NCBI GenBank assembly: GCA_001724265.1
Contig: MEDY01000162.1
Coordinates: forward strand, 1-59,290
DNA length: 59,290 nt
Direction: 5' to 3'
Source of the DNA: Rhizaria sp. SCN 62-66
Taxonomy: Eukaryota > Rhizaria, unplaced
Every line of letters starts with the position of its first letter. The first letter of the stretch is position 1. Both the position numbers and the translations under genes were made by a program. Positions 1-9,804 of the stretch are shown one piece after another. Below the pieces are notes generated by a model, which was not told the DNA's origin, searched no databases, and was given only the letters and a program-made list of their open reading frames with translations.

Positions 1-157
1 GCAACTAAAATGTTGTGCACTAACTCAAACATAGTTTTACGACATATCCATCAAGATTTCGTCAATAACAGCAATCGGCCCAATTCGCGACCCCCGTGTA
101 ACTCAATTATTGTTTCCACCAACGTAGAACTTATCATCAGCTCTAAAGACTTTCCAA

Positions 158-1768
158 ATGTCGGGCGACAATGAAAATGCATCATTAAGCTTGATTGACG
201 CACTTGGTGCTTCCTTATCAATCGACGTACGTCACATTCAGTCCTCTGTCTTCGGATGCGATACTTTCCCGCGCTATTTCCAAATCCACTTTCTTGAAGT
301 ATTCACACCTCACATTCGACTCTTTCCCCCTCTCACCTTGTGGTTTACGACGTATCCCTCCTTGCAAAAGGCGACCTTAAAGCCTCCCAAGCAAACCTGT
401 GATTGCACTCCCCCGGCCCACGCCTACAGCGACGCTGACACTGAGCCCGACTCCAACTCAGGCAGTGACAGTGACTCTAGTTGCTCAAATATCACAAGTA
501 ACGTCGCTTCTGTTGCTCCTGCTGCTGCTGCGTCTGCGTCTGTGTCTGCCACCGCCATCACGCCTCGCGCCGCCGCCGCGCAGCAGTACCTCGGCCCCCG
601 CCGCCACCACTGCTCGCACTGGCGAGAAGAGTTCGATCAACACATTGCCACGGTCCTGGAGGAAAACGGCTACCCTCGTCGCTCCCTTGGTCCCCGCAAC
701 ACTCATGTGCTCTGCAGTCGCGCCCCGCGCCGCCGCCGCTCACCGCCCTGCCCGGCCGCGCTGACTCTGCTCCAGATCAAAGCCCGCTGTGCGTTGCGTC
801 TTACGACGGAGATGTGGCTGGAAGTGGACAAGCAGAAACCGCCGATGGTGGAGACGAGGTTTTTCATCGATTTCACCGCAAATGGGACGGATCCTCCTGT
901 GGACGCTGTGTCAGAACCGTACGCGGTTGAGAAGGTCTTCGCGCTTATCATCACGGTCGACTATGAAACTAACCCTAGCCATGCTGAGCTGTTTGCACTA
1001 GCTTTTCAGGCTGATTTTGGAGCTCCTCCGTATCTACACACGTGTTTTGTTCCGGGCATAACACAGTCACCCGCCACTGCTGCTGCTGTTACTGCTGCTG
1101 CGCCTACGGCTGCTTCTGCTGCTGCTTTGGCTGCTGCTGATGCAACTTCGACTGCTGATGCTGCCAGTGCTGCGGATGCTTCGACTGCTGGTGATGCTGA
1201 TGTTGACTCTACTGCAAAGCCACTGCCAGCATCGTCAGCAGAAGCAGCAGCAGATGAGGATGAGGAGGCGCGTTTTAACGCCAAGCGCGCTACTTTGCCG
1301 TATTTCACTCTCTCTGCGTCTGCTTGCGCCCATTCCCTCATCACCATGCCCCCGGGCACCGACATCGTCTACGGTGAAAACCGCGCCGCTGAACTGGGGG
1401 TAACCTACCCTGTGGGGACTGTGCTGGTTGTTCCCCGCGCCGTTGCTCCGAGTTGCGAGCTCCACAAGTACAGTCTTGGCGACATGCCGATGTTTATCGT
1501 TCACCGTGAGTGTACCGCATCTGACCTCCCGGGCGGGGCGGCCGCAGTCGGCCGGGTCACGTCGTGCGTGCCAAAGGGGCAGCGGATGCTGCGCGGGGAC
1601 GCGAGCAAGGCGCCGTTTTGCGATGACGTCCTGCGGTGGGTTAGGGAGGAGCAGAGACTGGGGAAATGTGCGCGGTCGATGTTGCGGTTCCACAGGATCG
1701 TGAGGGATATTGAGGAACATGATGCCATGTATGGACCTGACTACCATGACGATTATAACAGCGATTAA
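158..1768 (+). CDS. Orphan protein, paralogue of the C-terminal domain of the 18791-21413 gene
   Basis: Single open frame of 536 aa, ATG to TAA. I do not recognise a named family. Residues about 80-150 are a Ser/Asp/Ala-rich linker and residues about 310-365 are Ala/Asp-rich. From about residue 155 to the end it aligns collinearly with the C-terminal part of the minus-strand gene at 18791-21413. Shared blocks are an ENGYP / KCGYP motif, LLQxKAR, a MHTCFxP-like block (LHTCFVPG here) and a DIxYGE block followed by PxGTVLxxPRxV. The match includes spacing, so I take the two as paralogues with a shared undescribed domain. No signal peptide or membrane segment is evident. The N-terminal 80 residues are odd in composition, so a missed short intron there is possible. 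Confidence 0.7.
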   Translation: MSGDNENASLSLIDALGASLSIDVRHIQSSVFGCDTFPRYFQIHFLEVFTPHIRLFPPLTLWFTTYPSLQKATLKPPKQTCDCTPPAHAYSDADTEPDSNSGSDSDSSCSNITSNVASVAPAAAASASVSATAITPRAAAAQQYLGPRRHHCSHWREEFDQHIATVLEENGYPRRSLGPRNTHVLCSRAPRRRRSPPCPAALTLLQIKARCALRLTTEMWLEVDKQKPPMVETRFFIDFTANGTDPPVDAVSEPYAVEKVFALIITVDYETNPSHAELFALAFQADFGAPPYLHTCFVPGITQSPATAAAVTAAAPTAASAAALAAADATSTADAASAADASTAGDADVDSTAKPLPASSAEAAADEDEEARFNAKRATLPYFTLSASACAHSLITMPPGTDIVYGENRAAELGVTYPVGTVLVVPRAVAPSCELHKYSLGDMPMFIVHRECTASDLPGGAAAVGRVTSCVPKGQRMLRGDASKAPFCDDVLRWVREEQRLGKCARSMLRFHRIVRDIEEHDAMYGPDYHDDYNSD

Positions 1769-2129
1769 TGATAATGTGTGTTTTGCTTTCAGTTTTCACT
1801 GGATTTACTACAGCAGATAGAACAGAGGGGACGAAGTTGCCTTTTGCAGTGGCAGTGATACCTATACACTGCTATCTTTAACAGCAACAATATGCACACT
1901 TCAACAAGTCACAAGAAACCAAAACCAACAATGAATAAACGTATTTCATATTGTATTACCGTATATAAGAATAATAACATCAGACCAACCTCGGGCCTTC
2001 GCTAAGCAAAACAAAGTCTACTTCATTCACATAAACATACGCCCAAACCGCACTCTCTTAACACCTATTACTTGAACAACAACAATTTGAACTTATTTGT
2101 TGTTATTTCGCGCATATATAGAGAGAGAT
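1769..2129. other. Intergenic, convergent gene ends
   Basis: AT-rich spacer between the TAA ends of two convergent genes. I see no gene. It should hold the 3' UTRs and polyadenylation signals of both neighbours. Confidence 0.6.
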
Positions 2130-4398
2130 TTACTCGTCATCGTCGTCACTGCTGTCTCCGGCGGCCACCGGCTTATGCATCGCCATCCGCTCATAACGGC
2201 CCCCTTCCTCCTCATCACTGTCGTCGCTGTCACTGTCTGCCGCCGCACCGCCGCCGTTGCGCATCGCGTTGCGACCAGTGCCCTCCCGGCCCGGACCCAT
2301 ACCCTTGCTCTGCCCGCCCTCCTTCTGCATCTGGATGTACTCACTGGGCAGAGTCTGCGGGCCAAGACCCATCGCCTCAGCAGCCTTGCCGTACCGCTCG
2401 TTGACGCCGATATTCTCAAGCGTGTCCCAGATCGCCAGAGAGCCGCCCTCACCACCGGCGGCGAGGACGAAGGGCGAGGACGCGTCAAACGCCATGCACA
2501 TGAGGTGGCCAACTTGGAGGTTACGCTCACCGAGACACTTCGGCGCATTCGACCCGCCCACAGTCGTAGTCGTAGTCTTAGAGGTCTTAGAAGCGGCGGC
2601 GGCGGCGGTGGCGGAGGCGGAGGCGTCGGTGGAGGCGTTGCCGTTCATGTCCCAGATCTTGACGGTGCCGTCGACCGACGCCGTGGCGAAAAGCCCTGCC
2701 ACGACCGCATTTGGCGCAACCACGGTGGTGGTCTTCTTGTGGGCGTGCAGCTGCCAAACGGGCTTACTCTGGTTGCGGATGTCACGGTACACTACGAGTC
2801 CGTCCTCGGTCGCGGCGTAGAAGTTGACGGCGGAATGGGGGTCCCACTTAACAGATTCGATGTCCGCGGTCACCTTGAACGTCGCCGCCGCAGAGCCAGT
2901 TGACCCAGAGGTGGCTAAACGAACGTCCTGGACCTTAACGGTCTTATCATAGGCGCCCGAGAGGAGGATGTGGTACTCGGTCGGGTTGAACTCAATCGCC
3001 TGCACCTTGTCTTTGTGGCTGCGCAGAGTCGCCGTGCACTGCTGAGTCGTGATGTCCCACAGCTTGATGGTGGTGTCGGCTGAGCCGGACGCGAGGCGGG
3101 CGGCCTCTGCGCGGTGCCAGGCCAGGCACATCACCGCGTCGGTGTGGGAGCCCGGCTTGAGAGTCGGTTGCTTCTTCTTGCCAGCGGCACCCTTGCTCCC
3201 CTTGCCCATAGTAGAGGGGCGGGGGGCGGCGCCGGCGCCGGCGGAGAGAGGGTCTTGCTCGACATAGCCACCAAGCACGCAGACCGGCTCAACGGGGTTC
3301 AGGACGTCGCAGTTCCAGATCTCGATGCCGGGCAGGAAGGTGCCAACGGCGGCAAAGGAGCCCGTTGTCGGGTACAGCTCGCCGGGGACGGCAGAAGGCT
3401 GGCCGCCGCGCGGATGGGTGGGAAGCCACGTCAGAGCGAGAGGGAAAGATGGCACGTTGAGCTCGTGGTGGACGTAGAGATTCGAGTTCTCTTCGTCATA
3501 GACGTAGATCTCAACGACGGACTGTTCCTCAGAAGTGTTGCCGACAAGGATGCACGAGTCGGTGGACTTGATATGGTTTTCCTCCTCGTCTTCCTCCTCG
3601 TCGTCGTCGTCAGAGTTCATGTACGGGTCGTCTTCGGGGGGAATGTAGCCCTTGAGGCCGCTGCCGAGGAAACGGCCGACTGAGCCGCCAAACTGCGCCT
3701 CCTCCTCGTCCTCATCCTCGTCGTCGTCGCCCTCGTAAGCATCCTCCTCGTCGTCGTCATTGTTGTTGTTAGAGTCGAGCATTGCACTGGCGTCTGCGGT
3801 GTCGGCATCAGCGTCGTCGCCGTCGTCGTCATCGTCATAGTTGTCCATGCCCAGAGCCTTCATCAGGTCCTCGTCTTTGCCACCGGTCTCGATGTCAGAG
3901 CCCAGATCGTCGTCGTCGTTGTTATCGGCAGAGTCATCGCCTTCGCTATCGTCCATAGCCTTAGCAGCAGCCTTCTTCTTGGAGCTACCAGTCTTGTCAT
4001 CGTTGTTGTTGTTCTTGTCAGACTTAACAGCAGCACCCTTCTTGTCCTTCTTGCCGTCCTTCTTAGCGCTCGCGCCAGAGCTCGAGGAGAGCTTGTTCGA
4101 GTCCTTGGTGGGGCCGGAGATGTTGGTATTCTTCATGCCCTCATTGAGCTCGGTGAGGGCCTCGGGGGGAAGCTCGTACGGTTGAGGGTTCTTCGCGGGC
4201 GCGCCCTTGGGGATCCAGGCGATGCATGACAGCTGTGGGTGCGCAAGAAAAGCGTGTGCAGAAAGAAAGCATAGCGAGAAATGGCGGGGAGTGAGCGGGG
4301 GAGAGAGGAAGGGAAGGGGAAGTGAGTGAGTGGTGGGGAGCAATTTGCGAGGGAAGAATAGACCCGCAAGAGTGTGAATTGAAGATAAAACGTACCAT
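2130..4398 (-). CDS. PWP1: PWP1, periodic tryptophan protein 1 (WD40 ribosome biogenesis factor)
   Basis: WD40 protein of the PWP1 family, a nucleolar factor linked to rRNA synthesis and large-subunit assembly. Exon 1 is only the ATG (4398-4396). A GTACGT donor follows directly, the intron is 4395-4233, and exon 2 (4232-2130) begins L-S-C-I-A-W-I-P-K-G, matching the family's N-terminus. The predicted protein is 701 aa. Residues about 40-230 are Lys-rich and then strongly acidic, with repeated Asp/Glu runs as in PWP1. WD repeats follow, with visible blocks ASGSADTTIKLWD, LLSGAYDKTVKVQD, ATASVDGTVKIWD and AAGGEGGSLAIWD. An Ala/Ser/Thr insertion splits the last repeats, and the C-terminus is Ser/Asp-rich. 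The gene ends in TAA. Family assignment is confident; the ATG-only exon is inferred from splice signals and reading phase. Confidence 0.9.
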
Positions 4399-5029
4399 GT
4401 TGCAAATAGATTTACTCAAGTACTACCGGGATGTGACTTTGAAAAAGTAATCAGCGGAAGCCTTGTCTCGCAATAGCGCAACTCCGAAACCGCATACTCC
4501 CTCGCATCTCACTGCAGCGCACGATCGATCGAGCCGAGTCTTGCCTTCGCTGCCACCAGCCACAGCAAGCAAAGGCAAAACGGAGGGCGGCCACCACGTC
4601 GCCCTGGTTTCGAGCCCTCTGGAGCGACGTCCACCATCGAGTGAATGTATTCTAATTCGCTTTTATGATATTAAACAGCTGATTTGATGACCTAATTTGT
4701 ATTTATGTGCTCTGAAACTGACAAGAACCGCGCTAACTGGCCTGATTCTCGCCTCCACTTTGCTCTCACTGCCAACAGCTTCCTAGCCTTCAAAACCTTC
4801 TCTGTCAGACCTCAATCTTACGTCCTGGTGCTCTACAAACGCCTGCATAGGACTGTCTGTTTGAGTTTCAGTGCCCCTAGCGTGTTCAGTGGTCTACAAG
4901 GCCTGATTTCGCTCCGCTGCACTCGTCCAAAGACAGGACACCACGAATCGCATTCGTCCACGCCTTCATAGTTGCAACTTAGCGCGAAGCCACAGCAACA
5001 GAACAGCTGATTCCACTTCTCCGATCACG
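4399..5029. other. Divergent intergenic region (PWP1 / MRH receptor)
   Basis: Shared upstream region of two divergent genes, so it should contain both promoters. Short chance open frames occur, but none has protein-like composition. No RNA gene or repeat was recognised. Confidence 0.6.
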
Positions 5030-6169
5030 ATGTCGCTCTCGTCGCAGGCACGGCGCTCGCCCTCTCTGCTCGTGACGTTGGCCCTCGCCATCCTCGCAGC
5101 AACCGCAGCCCTAGCCTCCCCTGCTTCGGCAATGGCCCCAAGCAGCAACAGCAAACTCGCAACTGCCCTTTCTTCTCAGACTGCTGCTGCTTCTGCGACC
5201 GCTGTTCTGTCTCAGTTCAAGCTTGCCCGCAGTCTTGCAGCCGGTGACACCAACCTCTCTGACTTAATTTCCTCAGCATCAACATCAGCATCAACATCAG
5301 CTTCGACGTCAGCGGCGGCGGCAAACGGGTGTCAATTCACCCACGCCACTCCCCCCGCCTCTTTCGACGCCACTTCCCTCGGCAGCACCGACACCTTTTA
5401 CGCCGACGGTGACCAACGCTCTTTCCGCTACCTGATTAATCCCTGTCAAGCAGTTCGTACTGCCCCCACCGCCTGTACTGTCACCGATTCTACCCCAGCT
5501 GTGGGCTACCAGATCACGGACTCTGGCGAGTGCTTCCGCCTCGGCACTGCCGTTTTTGACGCCTCTCAGATGTCGCTTTTGGACGCCAACAACCCGTCCC
5601 GCGGCTTCCGGGTGAGGTACCCCGACGGAGACGACTGCGGCATCACCGGAACCCGCCGAACTTTGACATTGGAGTTTGTCTGTTCACGGTCTCCTGCGGC
5701 CGCGGAGGACCTGTACGTCACCGAGGACTCGTGTGACTACACTGTGACGATCGCCCACCCGGTCGCCTGTCCCACGCAGTGCCCGCTGGCCTGCGCCAAG
5801 CGGGGCTTCTGCGGACTCGACAGCGACGCGAAGCTGCCGCGTTGCTTCTGCGACGTCGGAGCCGACGGAGCCGGCTGTGACCTCGACGCCGCCTCGGCCA
5901 CCACAGCCGCCTACGATTCCCTCGACGGGTCTTATGCGCCGTTGTCGGGCGGGCAGGTTCTGTTGGCGCTGCTCTGCGCGGTGCTAGGGCTCCTCTGCAT
6001 CGCGGCAGCGGGCATGCTTGTCTATGCGTGGAAGATCCGGGCTGTGAAGCCGACTGACGACGTGCTGGCCGGGGGAGGGCTGGGGTCTTTGGGCCCCATC
6101 ACAGGCGCCGACTTGATCAATGATGTAGGACCAGGCAATGAGCAGATCGTCTTCTCTCGGGGACTCTGA
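5030..6169 (+). CDS. Type I membrane protein with MRH domain and EGF-like motif (M6P-receptor-like)
   Basis: Single-exon 379-aa protein. Residues 1-34 form a signal peptide (a long Leu/Ala core ending in ASPASAM). A Ser/Ala/Thr linker runs to about residue 98. Residues about 101-250 match the mannose-6-phosphate receptor homology fold: paired Cys at 101/139, 149/168, 203/218 and 235/247, and candidate sugar-binding residues Gln161, Arg210, Glu232 and Tyr237 in the family order. A Cys-rich EGF-like stretch follows at 251-285. A transmembrane helix lies at about 306-333, with a 46-residue cytoplasmic tail. MRH proteins bind phosphorylated or trimmed mannose glycans and sort lysosomal or ER glycoproteins, so a sorting receptor role in Golgi/endosomes is the likely inference. 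The EGF-like module between MRH and membrane is unusual. Ends in TGA. Confidence 0.8.
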   Translation: MSLSSQARRSPSLLVTLALAILAATAALASPASAMAPSSNSKLATALSSQTAAASATAVLSQFKLARSLAAGDTNLSDLISSASTSASTSASTSAAAANGCQFTHATPPASFDATSLGSTDTFYADGDQRSFRYLINPCQAVRTAPTACTVTDSTPAVGYQITDSGECFRLGTAVFDASQMSLLDANNPSRGFRVRYPDGDDCGITGTRRTLTLEFVCSRSPAAAEDLYVTEDSCDYTVTIAHPVACPTQCPLACAKRGFCGLDSDAKLPRCFCDVGADGAGCDLDAASATTAAYDSLDGSYAPLSGGQVLLALLCAVLGLLCIAAAGMLVYAWKIRAVKPTDDVLAGGGLGSLGPITGADLINDVGPGNEQIVFSRGL

Positions 6170-6517
6170 GCTCTCTGTGTTTCTTTAGGAACGCGTGACG
6201 TCACATAAGGGGTTACACGTGAGTGGAGTGCGTGTAATTGCAATTTTTAGACAGACAGGTCTTGTGATGATTTATATGAGGGATGTTACATATTATTATG
6301 AGCTAGAGATATTGATAGACAAAGGTAAAGAACGAATAATAAATAAAAACACCATTTCGATAATGTAATACTGATTTGTATTCTTCTTTGCTATTATGAT
6401 GATGTTGCGAACAGAAATCGATCGCCGCATACAACACGCTTACCCAAACAACAATAAGCGTCTTAAAACCTTACTCCATCCAACACAACAAACACATTAC
6501 TGACTCATTTGTTATGT
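6170..6517. other. Intergenic, convergent gene ends
   Basis: AT-rich spacer between the convergent ends of the MRH protein gene and the CCxxC protein gene. It contains an AATAAA-type stretch near 6339-6345 consistent with plus-strand polyadenylation. No gene is seen. Confidence 0.55.
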
Positions 6518-9172
6518 TTACGCCTTGACGATGACAGGGCGGACAGCAGCCTTGACCTTGGCCTGGGCAGAGACGGCGGCGGAAGGGAGCTTGACAGTCG
6601 TGCCAAAGATCTTCACAGTCTTGGCCTCAGCCTTAACCTCAGCCTTGGCCTCAGCGGCAACGGAAGCGGCCGCCTTGGTCTTGGCCGCAAGCAACGACGC
6701 CTTGATGATACCATCACGGACGTCAATCTCGAAGTCCTGCGTCGAGTTCGTGACGTTACCCCACTGCTGGTAGCGGACATAGGGCGCGTACCGGTCGCGG
6801 AACACCGGAGGCTTGGGACCAGGGAGCTTGCCGGACTGGGCCAGCATATCAAGACGGATACGCTCAGCAGGGTCGGTGACGACAGTGACGGCGCCGATCT
6901 GCCCGGGCGTGGTGAAGTTCGACAAGGGCTTGTTGGCCTCGGCGATGCGCTTCCGCTCCTCCTCTGCACCGACGGCCTTGATGGACGACAGCAGGTTGCC
7001 GTCGGCGGCCTTGGACAGGCGGTTGAGCTCGGAGTTCTGCTGCCGATCGATCGGCGAGTCGACAGTGCCGCCCTTCTGCAAGGTCTCGATGATCTGCTTC
7101 TGGTACGCGAGAGCGGAATCCGAGAGCGTGGTGGGAGTGGCAGTCCAATCCAGTGGGTTCTTCTGCACAGTGCCGTCCGTCTTGACACTGACGGCCGGCA
7201 CGCCCTCGGTCGCGGGCACGTTGACGGCGCCAGACTTGACCGCCGTGGCGAGTTCGTGGTCGGCGTTGACCTGGGGCGCGAACTTAGCCTGCTGGGCAAC
7301 GTTGGCGGGGTCTGCCGCGGCGGCCTTCTCGAGCTCCTTGGCGAGGGCCTTGGAGTGGGGCGAGTTGGGGTTGATGTCGACGAGCTCCTGCGAGGCCTGG
7401 ATCGCCTTGTGGACGTCGGTGGACATATCAACGGCGGGCGTGTTGGAGGCGTTGCTGGTCACGGCAGGAGTCATCTTGGCGATGCCGGGGAGCGGCACCA
7501 GAGTGGGGATCTGATTCGCCTCCTGCTGCGACTTGACCTGCGCTGTCTGCGTCTGCGAGTCAGCCGTGATGTTGACGTCATCGCAGCCCGTCTTGTTGAC
7601 GATGGTGCCGTTGGGCAGCGTGCGGAGCGCACGATCAACGCGCATCATGCCTTCGCCAATGAGCTTGTCAACGGCGGCACGCTGCGAGGCGGGCAGAGCC
7701 TTGAGGGCCATATACTCCTCCCAGGTCATGAAGCGGTAGTTGCGCAGCCCGGTGGGGGTCTCCGGCGGGGTTCCAGGCGCCGCGAGCTCTGCATTGAGCC
7801 GGGCGAGCACCGAGGAGAGGATCTTGATCGACAGCGACGACTGCGGGGTGAGCGGGCGGGAGTTCTCGAGCCCGACGAGGATCTTGAGAACACGGTCACG
7901 CTCCTTGGCGCGCATCTCAAGAACCTTGCGCTCGACGTCTTCAGTGCGGCGCTCGCGGGCAGACTGGGCGCGGAGCGCGTTGGCCTGCTTGGTGGCCATC
8001 TCCTGCGCCAGAACGCGGTTGCCACCAGACGCGATGAGGAGTTCCTCGACGAGCTTGTTGACCTGATCCTGCATCTGTTTGGCGCGGGACACAGTCCCGG
8101 CCTGCGCGGCAATGATGCCAGCAGACGAAATCGGCGGGAAAGCGAGCTTGGCGTCGAGGTTGCAGCCGTTGCAGCAAATCTCCTGGTTCGGCACAGTGAG
8201 GGGCGTCTTGCACATCGCCTCGGGGTTGGTAGCGGTGGCGGCGGCGCGGCCGATGTACAGCTCGAACTTGGCCGAGGTCTGCAGAGCCATACGGGACTGG
8301 AGGAAAGACGTGTACTCAGGCTCCTCCATCTCACTCTCGGAGTCGGCGTCGAGCTCGACGAAGAAAGCGGGGTACTGGTCCGGAGCAGCAGCAGCAGCAG
8401 GGGCGGCGCCAGCGGGGGCAGCAGCAGCAGCGGCGGCGGCGTTCGCCGGAAGGGCAGCACCAGCAGGGGCGGCAGCAGCAGCAGCGCCAGCGGGGGCGGT
8501 GGGTGCAGCGGCGGGAGCAGCGGCGGCGGGGGCGGCGCCAGGGGCGGCCTTGACAGCGGGAGCGTTAGGGACCGAAGCGGGCTTAGAGACGGGGGTAGGG
8601 ACGGCGTTCGTGCTCGAGTTCTTCTCGTTGGGATCAATGGAGATGTTGTAAGGGTAGGGGGCGTCGCGGGCCTTGCGGGCGCCGATCTTGTTCAGCAGCG
8701 TATCGAAGGACGGCTGGCCAGATGACTTGAGGGCGCAAGTATTGCAGCAAGGGGGCATCTTGAAGCCATAGGGCTGGTACTGGACCAGAGGCTCGTCTCC
8801 CGTCTCGAGGAAAGACGCGTAGAGAGGGTGCGGGTGGCCGATGCCGAAGCCGGGGCACACGTTGCAGCACTTGGCTGTCTCGCCCGAGCTGCGCGGGGAG
8901 AGGTGAGTGGCGGACGGAGTGCCAGCGACGACGGAAGTGGTGTCGTTGGCACTTTGCTCGGGAACTTCAGGAAGCTCGCCAAACGCGTCCTCGAGTTCGG
9001 GGAGAGGGTATTGGGGGCACATGCGGCAGCATGTTTCACACGGAGGAAGATCTTCGATGCTCCCACCCCACACCCCCATGCCAAACGCGTCGGCCGCAGG
9101 CAGGGCCAGGAGCGCTGTCAACAGCGCCGAGGCCAGGCCGAGCAGGACGACTGCTGGGGCACCACGGATCAT
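6518..9172 (-). CDS. Secreted protein with repeated CCxxC motifs
   Basis: Intronless 884-aa frame, ATG at 9172 to TAA at 6518. Residues 1-29 are a clear signal peptide ending in ALPAADA. The N-terminal third carries four compact Cys motifs: CETCCRMC (45-52), KCCNVC (101-106), PCCNTC (141-146) and, after a long Ala/Pro linker, ICCNGC (about 335). Each lies in a similar local setting with acidic and aromatic residues nearby. Residues about 195-270 are almost pure Ala/Pro. The second half is helical and charged (KAREERR-type stretches) with Asn-x-Ser/Thr glycosylation sites, and it ends with a basic Ala/Lys/Val tail. I do not recognise a family. The CCxxC motifs could bind metal or form disulfide-linked knots. 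The long antisense open frame on the plus strand is a codon-bias shadow. Confidence 0.75.
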   Translation of the reverse strand: MIRGAPAVVLLGLASALLTALLALPAADAFGMGVWGGSIEDLPPCETCCRMCPQYPLPELEDAFGELPEVPEQSANDTTSVVAGTPSATHLSPRSSGETAKCCNVCPGFGIGHPHPLYASFLETGDEPLVQYQPYGFKMPPCCNTCALKSSGQPSFDTLLNKIGARKARDAPYPYNISIDPNEKNSSTNAVPTPVSKPASVPNAPAVKAAPGAAPAAAAPAAAPTAPAGAAAAAAPAGAALPANAAAAAAAAPAGAAPAAAAAPDQYPAFFVELDADSESEMEEPEYTSFLQSRMALQTSAKFELYIGRAAATATNPEAMCKTPLTVPNQEICCNGCNLDAKLAFPPISSAGIIAAQAGTVSRAKQMQDQVNKLVEELLIASGGNRVLAQEMATKQANALRAQSARERRTEDVERKVLEMRAKERDRVLKILVGLENSRPLTPQSSLSIKILSSVLARLNAELAAPGTPPETPTGLRNYRFMTWEEYMALKALPASQRAAVDKLIGEGMMRVDRALRTLPNGTIVNKTGCDDVNITADSQTQTAQVKSQQEANQIPTLVPLPGIAKMTPAVTSNASNTPAVDMSTDVHKAIQASQELVDINPNSPHSKALAKELEKAAAADPANVAQQAKFAPQVNADHELATAVKSGAVNVPATEGVPAVSVKTDGTVQKNPLDWTATPTTLSDSALAYQKQIIETLQKGGTVDSPIDRQQNSELNRLSKAADGNLLSSIKAVGAEEERKRIAEANKPLSNFTTPGQIGAVTVVTDPAERIRLDMLAQSGKLPGPKPPVFRDRYAPYVRYQQWGNVTNSTQDFEIDVRDGIIKASLLAAKTKAAASVAAEAKAEVKAEAKTVKIFGTTVKLPSAAVSAQAKVKAAVRPVIVKA

Positions 9173-9804
9173 TCTGCCACTTGGGGAAATGACAGAACGG
9201 TCTACAGCAAAGAAAAAATAGTGACAAAAGCATAAAAGATACTGGTGAGGGATAGATGGGTCGGAGAGGGGCGCTGGGAAGGCTGGGAAAGAGGTGGCAG
9301 TCGAGAGAAGGCTCGTGGGGTAGCCACTTGCCGAGAGCTAATGCGAGGTTGGAACAACACTTCAGAAATAGCCAGAAGACCACGGGGTATAATTTACAAG
9401 AGATAAATCAGGCATAAATACAAAGACGCCGTCAGAGGCCTAGGAGGGCGGCTCAGGAAGGGATTTTGGTTTCCCCTCGAAGGAGCCACTTGGACCTTGG
9501 AAAAGTTAAGTCGCATGGTTGGACCGACTGGCCGATCGATCGAGGTCGGCTCGTTGACTGGCTGGGTTTTGCCTCTGCTCTGCTCTCCAAAAGGGGAGTG
9601 AAGCTCGAGTCATGAAAACAGCGCCAGCGGGTTGATTACACCGTTGGATTACTCATTGTTTCAGTTCTGGGTTATCTCGCACTTTCTTAATTATATATTT
9701 TATTCACTTCATTTCAGCTCACGTTTAAGCCCTTGTGTTCGCTCTCCTCTTTCGCTCCAGTTAGTGAAGCAGAACACCACCCATCATCAACAGCTTCTAC
9801 CGCC
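9173..9804. other. Divergent intergenic region
   Basis: Upstream region shared by two divergently transcribed secreted-protein genes. It contains a palindromic GATCGATCGA core at 9534-9543 and a GC-rich segment around 9500-9600. No gene is supported. Confidence 0.5.

Noticed and set aside
6509-8725. 738-codon open frame antisense to the CCxxC protein gene
   Set aside because: Shadow of strong GC codon bias on the opposite strand; low-complexity Gly/Arg/Leu composition and no motifs. The minus-strand frame has a signal peptide and Cys motifs.
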